Positions 7,601 to 14,662 are shown, counted from the stretch's first letter. The stretch is DNA of 14,693 nt from CAYYGL01 sp964471235 (GCA_964471235.1 CAYYGL010000122.1:1-14693), one strand, 5' to 3'. A program made the numbers and translations. The notes: generated by a model not told the origin, from the sequence alone.

Positions 7601-8662
7601 TTATTGGTGAGGAAAATCGTAGCGGAATTTCACGTTGTCGGCTTCAGCGCTAATCCGGAGTTCACCATTGGTTGCCTCCATGCAATTCGCCAGAAAAGCG
7701 GTATCGAGCTCCGGAAGTGAAATGTCCCGGATGGTTTCGGCATTGCCCTCAATCCGGACGGGAAATGACAATCCGGGGAAATTGTCATCAATAAACTTTC
7801 CGATAAAATCCAGCTCGAAGCCAATTTTTGTTTCTTGGAAAAAACTTCGCACCGTCAATATATATTCATCTTGTAAATTCATCATTTTCCGGCAAAAGTG
7901 ATAGCATTCCCCGATGATGCCGCTCAGGGTAGCGTAGCGAGCCTGAAACTCGGGAACGCCCATCTCCATATCCTCGATTACCGAGACCCGGTGCTTAAAA
8001 AATAGGTCGCAGTTCAGAAAAAGAACTTCTTCTCTTAAGAAACGGCTTAAATTTATCCGGGAAACTTCCGTATAATTCTCATGGGATATTTTATAGCGAA
8101 AATTTTCGACCAATCTCCGAAGTCGGTTTCCAATGGGGATGAGTTGATCCGCTTCTTTCATTTCCGGATGCCGGGCAAACAATAGTTCCATTCTGCCTAT
8201 CATTGTGCCCATAAGTCCGTTGATATTGTGGAGAAAGCCGGGGATAAATATTGCTTGAAAATTATGTGTTTTGAGCTCGAAATAAACAGAATCCTGCTCC
8301 GCGGTAGCAAGAGTGGAGATGAGTGCCAGGGCGGTTTTATCGGTGCCGCTTTCAGTGGAAACCCGCCAGGTAACAGGGTACGCCGGTGAAATCTGCCCCT
8401 GGAGATTCTGCCAACACAGTGCCGTCGGCATTTCGAATTCACCATCCAAAAATTTTTTAAAATTTTCCATGGAAAGGTTGTTCACTGCAAGAAGGTGAGT
8501 CTCGAGATTGAATTGTTCAAAATTCTTCTCATCCCAACCCCAAACAGTTCCGCTATCCGGTCTGATGGAAAGTACTTTGCCATAATGGGAAATTTCCAGG
8601 GCGATTAAATGTGCCCGCTTTAAAAAGGTATCGTCCAAAAACTGTACCGGGGACTCGATCAT
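7601..8662 (-). CDS. Histidine-kinase-like protein with H-box but degenerate ATP-binding domain
   Basis: From the ATG at 8662 the product has 353 residues; a TTG at 8722 would extend it by 20 but would put a promoter-like pair inside the gene. Residues 1 to about 115 may be a PAS-like sensory region. GFLHNINGLMGTMIGRMELL (about 142-161) is a clear DHp-type H-box, with His145 the likely phospho-acceptor, and a second amphipathic helix follows (RLRRLVENFRYKI). The C-terminal part has the spacing of a HATPase domain, yet the N-box asparagines are missing (SGIIGECYHFCRKMM stands there) and no DxGxG or GxGxGL box follows. It is therefore unlikely to bind ATP normally. It may be a phosphotransferase in the manner of ChpT or Spo0B, a pseudokinase or a dimerising sensor. 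No TM segment is present, so it is cytosolic. No response regulator is adjacent. Confidence 0.7.
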   Translation of the reverse strand: MIESPVQFLDDTFLKRAHLIALEISHYGKVLSIRPDSGTVWGWDEKNFEQFNLETHLLAVNNLSMENFKKFLDGEFEMPTALCWQNLQGQISPAYPVTWRVSTESGTDKTALALISTLATAEQDSVYFELKTHNFQAIFIPGFLHNINGLMGTMIGRMELLFARHPEMKEADQLIPIGNRLRRLVENFRYKISHENYTEVSRINLSRFLREEVLFLNCDLFFKHRVSVIEDMEMGVPEFQARYATLSGIIGECYHFCRKMMNLQDEYILTVRSFFQETKIGFELDFIGKFIDDNFPGLSFPVRIEGNAETIRDISLPELDTAFLANCMEATNGELRISAEADNVKFRYDFPHQ

Positions 8663-8676
8663 AAAACGTTTTTTGA

Positions 8677-8706
8677 TGTATAGTGTATTAGAAAAATGCG
8701 AGTTAA
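8677..8706 (-). promoter_or_regulatory. Candidate sigma-70-type promoter of the kinase-like gene
   Basis: On the - strand TTAACT (8706-8701) and TATACA (8682-8677) are separated by 18 nt, each matching the consensus at 4 of 6 positions. Transcription would begin about 10-15 nt before the ATG at 8662, which favours that start over the upstream TTG. No clear ribosome-binding site is seen. Position fits; the match is modest. Confidence 0.35.
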
Positions 8707-8851
8707 GTGTGACTAAGAACAAATTTATTTTTATTAAGATTATTTCAAGAACCGGTAACTACTCAGATAGATAAGAGCGCAAATCCGTTCCCGAAAGAAA
8801 TTGTTGATGAGAGTATTCTGAGGCGTTCTCGCAAGATTTGCCGGTAATCCC

Positions 8852-9628
8852 TTATCCCCACATCCACCAAACCAACAGAGTGGGAATAATTTGCAGGGTG
8901 GTATTATCCCATCCATGGGGTGTGGCGGCTTCCAAGCCCGCACAGACTACTCCCACGCCTGCCACAGCACCGATGTGCAAGAAAGTGCTGTGCCAAACTC
9001 CCAAGATCATTGTCCCCAGCAGCAGGCTGCCCAGACTGCCCAGAAACACCGCCAGGGAGCCTTCTACCGTGCGAATTGATTCTAAATTGCCAAACACCGG
9101 AACCCGGTAGGCGTGTTTCCCAAAACGAACCCCAACCGGCTCAGCAATAGCATCTCCAATACCGGTGACCAGGTAGCCAATTAACGCAAACTGCCCAAAT
9201 AGAAGGTTCGACCCCATCCCCCCGATCAGGGTTGCCAGGTAGGGTAAAATGATATATCGGGTACGATATGGGGCATCCTTCTCCCGAGCCAGGGCTTCGT
9301 ACCAGGGATGACCGTCTCCCCGCAGCAATGCGTAAAAAATTACCATCGAGGTAAGGGCGCCGAACAAACATACTCCCGGGAATCCCCATCGCCACTGCAC
9401 GATCGAAGCTGCGCCAAAAATCAGAAAATGAAAAATTTTGCGGGAATAGCCGGTAGGATAATTCTGCCGTTGTTTGGTATACCCGGCGAATGTCAGGGAA
9501 ACAGCTGCCCAGAGAAAGAAAGTAACACCGGCAAAGAGTATATCCTCCAACGGATACGAAATTTCTCCTAAAAATTTGGAAAGTAATTCCATAATATCAT
9601 TGATTATAATATTTTCCTTCCGTAACAT
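8852..9628 (-). CDS. CTP-dependent polyprenol/phytol kinase-family integral membrane protein
   Basis: The 258-residue hydrophobic protein, with about seven TM helices, belongs to the dolichol kinase / phytol kinase (VTE5) / DGK1 family. These enzymes phosphorylate a lipid alcohol, usually with CTP, in the membrane. The family signatures appear in order: SRKIFH (62-67), GDAIAEPVG (158-166), RFGKH (168-172), RTVEGS (186-191) and, near the end, LEAATPHGWDN (232-242). No soluble domain is fused. Start choice is between the ATG at 9628 and one at 9592 (12 residues shorter); neither has a well-placed ribosome-binding site. It is transcribed divergently from the lipoprotein at 9704, with only 75 bp between the starts. 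Likely substrates are phytol, geranylgeraniol, dolichol or another isoprenoid alcohol; the sequence alone does not decide. Confidence 0.85.
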   Translation of the reverse strand: MLRKENIIINDIMELLSKFLGEISYPLEDILFAGVTFFLWAAVSLTFAGYTKQRQNYPTGYSRKIFHFLIFGAASIVQWRWGFPGVCLFGALTSMVIFYALLRGDGHPWYEALAREKDAPYRTRYIILPYLATLIGGMGSNLLFGQFALIGYLVTGIGDAIAEPVGVRFGKHAYRVPVFGNLESIRTVEGSLAVFLGSLGSLLLGTMILGVWHSTFLHIGAVAGVGVVCAGLEAATPHGWDNTTLQIIPTLLVWWMWG

Positions 9629-9703
9629 TTCTAAACAAAATACGTCTTTTTCATCAAATTCGGAAGAATTCTTTCATTCCGGTTCAAACACTGGAGGTGC
9701 AAA

Positions 9704-10351
9704 ATGAAGCTGCGAACCATAACCCTGACTGGTCTTCTGCTGATCCTCACCGGTTTTCTTGCCTGTGGCGGTGACATCGGGGTCAACAGGGATATCGAGG
9801 TGGCAGACGGTGAAGTGCATGAGGGAAACATTACCTCGGTCAATGGCAGTATACGGATTGGCGAAGCCAGCAAAGTAGAAGGCAGTTGTCAAACCGTCAA
9901 TGGTAGTATTTCCGTTGGTGATGGCTCGAAGGTTAATGATTTAACCACGGTGAATGGCAGTGTTCGGATTGCCAGTGATGTAACGGTGGATGGTGATATT
10001 AACTCTGTTAACGGGGCGGTGACGGTTCAGGAAGGGACTCAAATTGGCGGCAATGTTACAACGGTTAACGGCAATATCGAACTCAGCAATGTGAAAGTTG
10101 ACCGAAACATCGTTACCATCAACGGTCAAATCGAATTACAACAACAATCGGTTGTGAAAGGGGATGTTCTCATCAAAGAGAACAAGGGCAATACCGAACA
10201 TCGGCAGCATATTAACATCCGGCTGCAAGGCGGTTCCATTGTGGAAGGCGATATCATTGTAGAAGATGAAGATGCGGATGTCACCGTGTACCTGTCCGAT
10301 AGCAGTGAAGTGAAAGGGCAGATTGAAAATGCCCGTGTGGAGAAAGAGTGA
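9704..10351 (+). CDS. Small lipoprotein with six VNG repeats (predicted beta-helix)
   Basis: The 215-residue protein begins with a lipoprotein-type signal sequence: basic start, hydrophobic stretch 8-19, then FLAC with Cys21 as the lipid-attachment site and GGD after it. The Phe at -3 is slightly unusual for a lipobox. A strict repeat of 18-19 residues follows, marked by (V/I)NG at 46-48, 65-67, 83-85, 102-104, 121-123 and 139-141, each with alternating hydrophobic residues after it (VNGSIRIG, VNGSISVG, VNGNIEL). This pattern predicts a right-handed beta-helix like those of bactofilins or cell-surface solenoids, and two weaker rungs (VEGDIIVED, VKGQIEN) extend it. GGAGG 6 nt before the ATG at 9704 is a strong ribosome-binding site. 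It probably sits in the envelope; function is unknown. No enzyme motif is seen. Confidence 0.8.
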   Translation: MKLRTITLTGLLLILTGFLACGGDIGVNRDIEVADGEVHEGNITSVNGSIRIGEASKVEGSCQTVNGSISVGDGSKVNDLTTVNGSVRIASDVTVDGDINSVNGAVTVQEGTQIGGNVTTVNGNIELSNVKVDRNIVTINGQIELQQQSVVKGDVLIKENKGNTEHRQHINIRLQGGSIVEGDIIVEDEDADVTVYLSDSSEVKGQIENARVEKE

Positions 10352-10379
10352 GGAGAATAATTCTTTTGGTGTCCTGCGC

Positions 10380-10399
10380 ATAATTTTTGGTTAAATTAT
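10380..10399. terminator. AT-rich stem-loop between lipoprotein and sensor kinase
   Basis: ATAATTT (10380-10386) and AAATTAT (10393-10399) form an exact 7-bp inverted repeat with a 6-nt loop, 28 bp after the lipoprotein stop. With only A-T pairs it would be a weak terminator, and it could equally be a protein-binding dyad near the promoter of the sensor kinase gene. Confidence 0.25.
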
Positions 10400-10462
10400 A
10401 CCTGAAAAAACGATAGCGCCGGTTGGCTGTCAGAGTGAGGCGAAAAAAGCGGTGGAAGTACC

Positions 10463-12082
10463 ATGCTTTCCTCGCTGAAAAAATTAAGTGCGGTAGATAA
10501 GTTATTTGCCCTGCTCCGGGTAATTGCCATCGCCGGGGGGGTAACCTGGCTATTCCTGACGCCGCTTCCGTCCCAACAGGCAACCAGACTGTTTCTCACT
10601 TTCGGATTTTTCTGCTTCTACAGCATTCTGCTCTATACCGTTATTTTGATGAAGCCGGATGCCATCCGCACCCTTTATTATTTTGCCTTTTTTTTAGACC
10701 TCATTTTTCTGTTCCTGCTCATTCGGCTCACCGGCGGGTTCCAGAGTGATTTCCTCCTGGCTTTTTTACTGTTGATTGCGCTTCATTCATTTTACTTCGG
10801 ATTACATTTCGGGTTGTTTGTCGCAGCGCTGGCATCTGTAACCTACCTGTTTGCCGGGGGGATTTCAGCGTTTCCGGAAAATTGGGTAGTGGTTGCCCTG
10901 CGGATTGGTTTTTTCTTTTTAACCGGCGCTGCCCTGGGACTGCTCTCCCGCAAAGAAACCCAGGACCGGGAGCGCATTGAACAGTTAAACCGGGAGCTTG
11001 TCAACGAACGCAACAAACTCTCCCAAATCCTGGAAGGGATAGACGCCGGATTGATATTGCTGGATAGTGAACGTCAAATATTGTGGATGAACCGGATCAG
11101 CGAAAGCTGGTTTGATGCCAGCCAGGAGGTGTGTGGTCGGCAATGCCATGAAGTCATCTGGAAAGGAGAGAGGCATTGCACGGAGTGCCCGACGGTGCGC
11201 TGCCTGACCAGCGGAAAAATCGAAACCGGCGAACTGGAATACACTTTTCAGGGAAATGGGGATGTGCGTTATTTTCGTATTACGTCGGCTCCCCTGCCGG
11301 ACGAGAATGGCAACGTGGAACGGGTGCTGGAGCTTTTCCAGGATGTCACCGAGGAAAAAGAGTTGCAATTGCACCTGATACAATCCAGCAAATTAGCGGC
11401 AGTTGGGGAATTAGCCAGCGGCACCGCCCATGAGATTAACAATCCCCTCAGTGCCATTGCCGTTTGTGTTCAGGAAATTGCCGAAGCCTTAGCCTCTCCG
11501 CGCAGTGGTAACAACAAATTCGATGTGGATATTCGCCAGAACCTGGATTATATCCGGGAGGAAATTCAGCGCTGTAAGCGCATTACCACCGGGCTGCTTA
11601 ATTTGGCGCGGAAATCCGAGCACCGGAAAGTGCCGGTGGACATTAACCAGGTGTTACGGAACGTGGTCATGCTGGTAAGATACAAAGCCCGAAAAGAACG
11701 CAAGGACATTGAATTGAAGCTAACTCCCAATCTTCCTGCCGTGTCTGGAGAATCCGATGCCCTTTCCCAGGTGTTTTTGAACCTCCTGTTAAATGCTATT
11801 GAATTTACTCCCGCAGGACCAACCATCCAGATAATCTCCGGCATGCAGGATGAGATCACCCTGTTTGTCAAAATCGCCGACCAGGGATTCGGAATTTCGC
11901 CCCAGAACCTGAATAAAATCTTTCAACCCTTCTTCACCACCAAGCCGGCTGGCAGCGGTACCGGTTTGGGGTTGCCCATCAGTCAGCGGATTGTGAAAGC
12001 TCATGGCGGATGGATTGAGGTGGAATCCCAATTAAACAAAGGCACTACATTTACGGTGTATCTGCCGGTCGGAGAAGGGTAA
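10463..12082 (+). CDS. PAS-containing membrane sensor histidine kinase (NtrB-like)
   Basis: The 539-residue protein has about six TM helices (residues 14-162), a short coiled-coil linker (165-187), a PAS domain (about 186-295), a HisKA dimerisation domain and a HATPase domain. All kinase boxes are intact: H-box TAHEINNPL with His323, N-box with Asn440 and Asn444, G1 DQGFG (473-477) and G2 GSGTGLGL (497-504). The PAS domain carries a cysteine set C224-x3-C228-x10-C239-x2-C242-x4-C247, a pattern known from PAS kinases of anaerobes and of possible metal, Fe-S or redox function. The domain order and H-box are those of NtrB/AtoS/ZraS-type partners of sigma-54 activators. The response regulator gene lies 150 bp downstream and is the likely partner. 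GGTGG about 7 nt before the ATG at 10463 is a modest ribosome-binding site. The signal sensed is not known. Confidence 0.93.
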   Translation: MLSSLKKLSAVDKLFALLRVIAIAGGVTWLFLTPLPSQQATRLFLTFGFFCFYSILLYTVILMKPDAIRTLYYFAFFLDLIFLFLLIRLTGGFQSDFLLAFLLLIALHSFYFGLHFGLFVAALASVTYLFAGGISAFPENWVVVALRIGFFFLTGAALGLLSRKETQDRERIEQLNRELVNERNKLSQILEGIDAGLILLDSERQILWMNRISESWFDASQEVCGRQCHEVIWKGERHCTECPTVRCLTSGKIETGELEYTFQGNGDVRYFRITSAPLPDENGNVERVLELFQDVTEEKELQLHLIQSSKLAAVGELASGTAHEINNPLSAIAVCVQEIAEALASPRSGNNKFDVDIRQNLDYIREEIQRCKRITTGLLNLARKSEHRKVPVDINQVLRNVVMLVRYKARKERKDIELKLTPNLPAVSGESDALSQVFLNLLLNAIEFTPAGPTIQIISGMQDEITLFVKIADQGFGISPQNLNKIFQPFFTTKPAGSGTGLGLPISQRIVKAHGGWIEVESQLNKGTTFTVYLPVGEG

Positions 12083-12099
12083 AAAAATCGGATCCACAA

Positions 12100-12122
12100 A
12101 ATTTATTCTGTCAAAATAAATT
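12100..12122. promoter_or_regulatory. AT-rich inverted repeat between kinase and regulator genes
   Basis: AATTTATT (12100-12107) and AATAAATT (12115-12122) are exact reverse complements around a 7-nt loop, 17 bp after the kinase stop. It could be an attenuating hairpin or an operator in the 150-bp gap before the regulator gene. No strong promoter is evident in that gap. Confidence 0.25.
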
Positions 12123-12232
12123 AACGCTAAAGTAATTCTTCAGCCCACGAACCATGCGAAAAGACACAAAGGTGTTCAATTTTAGCGCTACCAAATTTCG
12201 GGAAGTTCATTTACCATAAGCCGGGTAATGGT

Positions 12233-13576
12233 ATGCAAAAAATTTTAATCGTAGATGATGATCAAACGTTTCGCCAGCACCTGGGGAATTTATTTCGTCG
12301 CCGGGGGTATGATGTCACGGAGGCGGAAAGCGGCGGCGAGGCACTGCGGCAATTTCGGAGAAAGCGATTTGAGGTAGTGCTGCTGGATATTGTGTTGAAC
12401 GATATTGACGGCGTCGAGATTTTGAAGGAGCTTAAGCAGCTTTCCCCGGAAGTGCAGGTGATTATGATGACCGGTAATGCCACGGTGGAAAACGCCATTG
12501 CGTCCATGAAATTAGGTGCCTATGATTACCTCACCAAACCGTTCAACCTGGAAGAGCTTTTCATTCTGGTGGAACGCGCCGGGGAACTGTCCGATTTGCG
12601 CCGACAATCGGAGGTAATGCAGCGGGAGCGGGAACGGCAGCGACGTTTTTGGGATTTTGTGGGGGTGAGTGAACATACCCGGCAGGTTCGGGAATTGATA
12701 GAGAAGGTTGCGGCAACCGATGTTACCGTATTGATAACCGGTGAGACCGGCACCGGCAAGGAAGTTGTGGCGCGCACCATCCATTGGAAAAGCCCCCGCA
12801 GTGCCAGACCATTTGTGGTCATCAATTGCAATGCGATTCAGGATACATTGCTGGAAAGCGAGTTGTTCGGTTATGCCAAAGGCGCATTTACCGGTGCCAC
12901 CCAGGATAAACGCGGATTGATTGAGATGGCGAACACCGGCACCCTGTTCCTGGATGAAATCGGGGATGTCAGTTACGATTTCCAGACCAAGCTGCTGCGG
13001 TTTTTAGAAGATGGCGAATATCGACCGGTGGGCAGCACCCATCACATTAAAAGCGATGTGCGCATTATTGCCGCCACCAACCGTGACCTGAAAAAACTGA
13101 TGCAGGAAGGAAAATTTCGTGAGGACCTCTATTACCGGCTCAATGTGTTTAACATTCACCTGCTCCCCCTCCGGGAACGGAAGGAAGATATTCCCCCGTT
13201 AGCGGAGTATTGTTTAAAACGAATTTGTGCCAGAATGGGTCGCCCGTTGCCGGAGATTACACCTGAGGTGCTTCGGATATTACAAAACTATAACTGGTTC
13301 GGGAATGTCCGGGAACTGGATAATGTGATTGAGCGGGCGCTTATTTTAAGCGACGGTTCTCAAATCACCCCGGGGGATTTGCCTTCGGACATCAAAATCG
13401 CCAGAGAGGAACGCCCGACCGATGGTACTCCAATCAGTCTGCAAAGCATCGAAAAAGCCCATATTCTCCGGGTTCTGGAGCAAACCGGGGGCAATAAAAC
13501 TCGCGCTGCTGAATTGCTGGGCATCTCTAAAAAAACCTTATACTTTAAGCTGAAAAGTTACGGCGTGATGGAGTAA
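12233..13576 (+). CDS. Sigma-54-dependent response regulator (NtrC family)
   Basis: The 447-residue protein has three parts. The receiver domain (1-120) has the acidic pocket DDD at 8-10, phospho-acceptor Asp52 and Lys102. The AAA+ domain (about 143-385) carries Walker A GETGTGKE (170-177), the sigma-54 contact loop GAFTGA (217-222), Walker B LFLDEIGD (238-245) and the arginine-finger segment FREDLYYRLNVF. A Fis-type helix-turn-helix covers about 405-445 (NKTRAAELLGISKKTLY). Such proteins hydrolyse ATP to open promoters held by sigma-54 RNA polymerase after phosphorylation by a partner kinase. The kinase at 10463 is the natural partner. One small deviation is WFGNVREL at 355-362, where the family usually has WPGNVREL. 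The target is likely nearby: a sigma-54-like promoter at 14099 precedes the hydrogenase protease gene. No clear Shine-Dalgarno precedes the ATG at 12233. Confidence 0.95.
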   Translation: MQKILIVDDDQTFRQHLGNLFRRRGYDVTEAESGGEALRQFRRKRFEVVLLDIVLNDIDGVEILKELKQLSPEVQVIMMTGNATVENAIASMKLGAYDYLTKPFNLEELFILVERAGELSDLRRQSEVMQRERERQRRFWDFVGVSEHTRQVRELIEKVAATDVTVLITGETGTGKEVVARTIHWKSPRSARPFVVINCNAIQDTLLESELFGYAKGAFTGATQDKRGLIEMANTGTLFLDEIGDVSYDFQTKLLRFLEDGEYRPVGSTHHIKSDVRIIAATNRDLKKLMQEGKFREDLYYRLNVFNIHLLPLRERKEDIPPLAEYCLKRICARMGRPLPEITPEVLRILQNYNWFGNVRELDNVIERALILSDGSQITPGDLPSDIKIAREERPTDGTPISLQSIEKAHILRVLEQTGGNKTRAAELLGISKKTLYFKLKSYGVME

Positions 13577-13724
13577 TACCGGTGGACTCATAAGGGATGA
13601 GTTTGCCAAACGGGCAGGGTGAATATTGAATTTCGGATTTCGAATGTTGCCCCGGCCTCACCATCCCCATAAATGCTGCTATCTTGCTTCATCCGCTATT
13701 CTTCGCTGCTTCCCTTTACTGGTT

Positions 13725-13782
13725 GACAAAATAAATTTTGTCGCTCCTACGTTTACAACGGATCGTCAAAACTTGTTTTGAC
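13725..13782 (-). repeat. REP-like palindromic repeat, copy 1
   Basis: The 58-bp unit contains two palindromes: GACAAAATAAATTTTGTC (13725-13742, 8-bp arms) and GTCAAAACTTGTTTTGAC (13765-13782, 8-bp arms). On the - strand the block GTAGGAGC (13750-13743) directly precedes the first palindrome, in the manner of REP elements, which have a GTAG-type tetranucleotide before a palindrome. It repeats at 13831-13888 with one mismatch (13732). Repeat structure is certain; the REP assignment is inference. Confidence 0.6.
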
Positions 13783-13830
13783 TTTCCCTGTTTGACGAAA
13801 TAATGAATTTTGGTTAATAACCGTGCTATC

Positions 13831-13888
13831 GACAAAAAAAATTTTGTCGCTCCTACGTTTACAACGGATCGTCAAAACTTGTTTTGAC
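13831..13888 (-). repeat. REP-like palindromic repeat, copy 2
   Basis: This copy lies 106 bp after copy 1 with 57 of 58 bases identical. The single change (T to A) shortens the arms of the left palindrome to GACAAAA/TTTTGTC (13831-13848), while the right one, GTCAAAACTTGTTTTGAC (13871-13888), is unchanged. Both copies point the same way. A further truncated match, AATTTTGTCGCTC, is at 13939-13951. Confidence 0.6.
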
Positions 13889-13952
13889 ACACCGGTGGGA
13901 GCATTAAAAAATAGTCCGATTAATGATTCAAACTCCATAATTTTGTCGCTCT

Positions 13953-13992
13953 CCGTTTCCTTTCGACACGCACCGTTTCCTTTCGACACGCC
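13953..13992. repeat. 20-bp tandem duplication
   Basis: CCGTTTCCTTTCGACACGC occurs at 13953-13971 and again at 13973-13991, a tandem repeat of period 20 with two units. It follows the third fragment of the palindromic repeat and probably arose by slippage or local duplication. No spacer diversity or leader suggests CRISPR. Confidence 0.6.
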
Positions 13993-14097
13993 TGATGCGG
14001 GTACCTCTATTTCTTTCGGTAAACATATCTTTTTAAAACTCCTGAAAAAATAATAGGTTAGAACGTTTCTTATTTTTCCCTTCGGCTTCATCAAAAC

Positions 14098-14113
14098 CGG
14101 CATTCGGTTTGCC
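14098..14113 (+). promoter_or_regulatory. Candidate sigma-54 (-24/-12) promoter of the hydrogenase protease gene
   Basis: The sequence CGGCATTCGGTTTGCC has GG (14099-14100), exactly 10 nt, then GC (14111-14112). It matches GGCA at -24 and TTTGC at -12 of the sigma-54 consensus (TGGCAC-N5-TTGC). Transcription would begin near 14124, leaving about 23 nt of leader before the ATG at 14147. A sigma-54 activator gene lies directly upstream, which adds weight. The match and spacing are seen; use as a promoter is inferred. Confidence 0.5.
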
Positions 14114-14146
14114 TTAATGGAATTGGAACATACTTAGAGTGAAAAG

Positions 14147-14662
14147 ATGAAGACGGTAATCCTGGGATTGGGAAACACCTTGCTGAGTGACGACGGCGCC
14201 GGGGTGTTGGCTGCCCGGCGGCTGCAAACGGTAATCGGGAAAGCGGATGATGTTGATGTGGTGGAAAGCGGGTGGGGCGGATTTCGCATTATTGATTTGC
14301 TAAGCGGCTATGATCGGGCAATCATCATCGATGCCATTAAAACCGGGTTGCAGCCGGTGGGGTATATCCACCGGGTGGACGGTAGGGAATTGGTGCATTC
14401 GGTGCGCATGGTCTCTTTCCACGATATAAATTTCGCAACCGCCCTGGAGTTTGCCCGGGAAATGGGAATTCCCATGCCCGGGAATGTCACCGTCTATGCC
14501 ATAGAGGTGGCGGAAACAGAGGTGTTCTCAGAGTTCATCACCCCGGGGGTTCGCCGGGCAATCGAGGAATGTGTTCGACAGGTGCTGGATGAATTATCCT
14601 GGCACAAGCCGATCGAAGCGGAAAAAAATCCGGAAAGGATATGGAAAACCCCTGAACCGTGA
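14147..14662 (+). CDS. [NiFe]-hydrogenase maturation protease (HybD/HycI family)
   Basis: The 171-residue product is a peptidase of the M52 family, which removes the C-terminal peptide of the hydrogenase large subunit once nickel is inserted. Three metal-binding positions known in E. coli HybD (Glu16, Asp62, His93) are represented: Asp16 in GLGNTLLSDDGAGV (7-20), Asp62 in IIDAI and His92 in SFHDIN. Length and the start at the beta-strand MKTVILGLGN fit the family. The ATG at 14147 has a weak purine-rich stretch (GAGTG) before it. A sigma-54-like promoter stands 35 bp upstream. The hydrogenase subunits it serves are not in this window, so they must lie downstream or elsewhere. The last 31 bp after the stop contain nothing recognisable. 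The SFHDxxxATAL segment resembles proteases of cytoplasmic hydrogenases, but the group is not certain. Confidence 0.92.
   Translation: MKTVILGLGNTLLSDDGAGVLAARRLQTVIGKADDVDVVESGWGGFRIIDLLSGYDRAIIIDAIKTGLQPVGYIHRVDGRELVHSVRMVSFHDINFATALEFAREMGIPMPGNVTVYAIEVAETEVFSEFITPGVRRAIEECVRQVLDELSWHKPIEAEKNPERIWKTPEP

Larger units (their letters stand above)
13577..14146. other. 570-bp non-coding, repeat-rich region
   Basis: No gene is supported between the regulator and the hydrogenase protease gene. The stretch holds two copies of a 58-bp repeat (13725-13782 and 13831-13888), a third fragment of it (AATTTTGTCGCTC at 13939-13951), a 20-bp tandem duplication (13953-13992) and a sigma-54-like promoter at its right end. 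A weak stem-loop, ACTCAT (13586-13591) / ATGAGT (13597-13602), just after the regulator stop may serve as a terminator. The unusual AT-rich and palindromic composition contrasts with the coding DNA around it. Confidence 0.6.

Noticed and set aside
8838..9571. Several + strand frames opposite the polyprenol-kinase gene
   Set aside because: The - strand frame has full family motifs across the whole stretch, so these are antisense shadows.
9605..9610. TATAAT on the + strand upstream of the lipoprotein gene (with an overlapping one on the - strand)
   Set aside because: No -35 box at usable spacing on either strand, and on the - strand it would lie inside the coding region of the kinase-family gene.
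12223..12236. GG-N10-GC match at the start of the regulator gene
   Set aside because: The -12 half overlaps the ATG itself, so transcription would begin inside the gene; most likely chance.
13953..13992. Two 20-bp direct repeats as a possible CRISPR remnant
   Set aside because: The units are directly tandem with no spacers and no cas gene is near.
13823..14053. Open frames on both strands within the repeat-rich gap (76 codons on +, 116 codons on - at 13753-14103)
   Set aside because: They run through the palindromic repeats and the tandem duplication, have no ribosome-binding site and no recognisable protein pattern.
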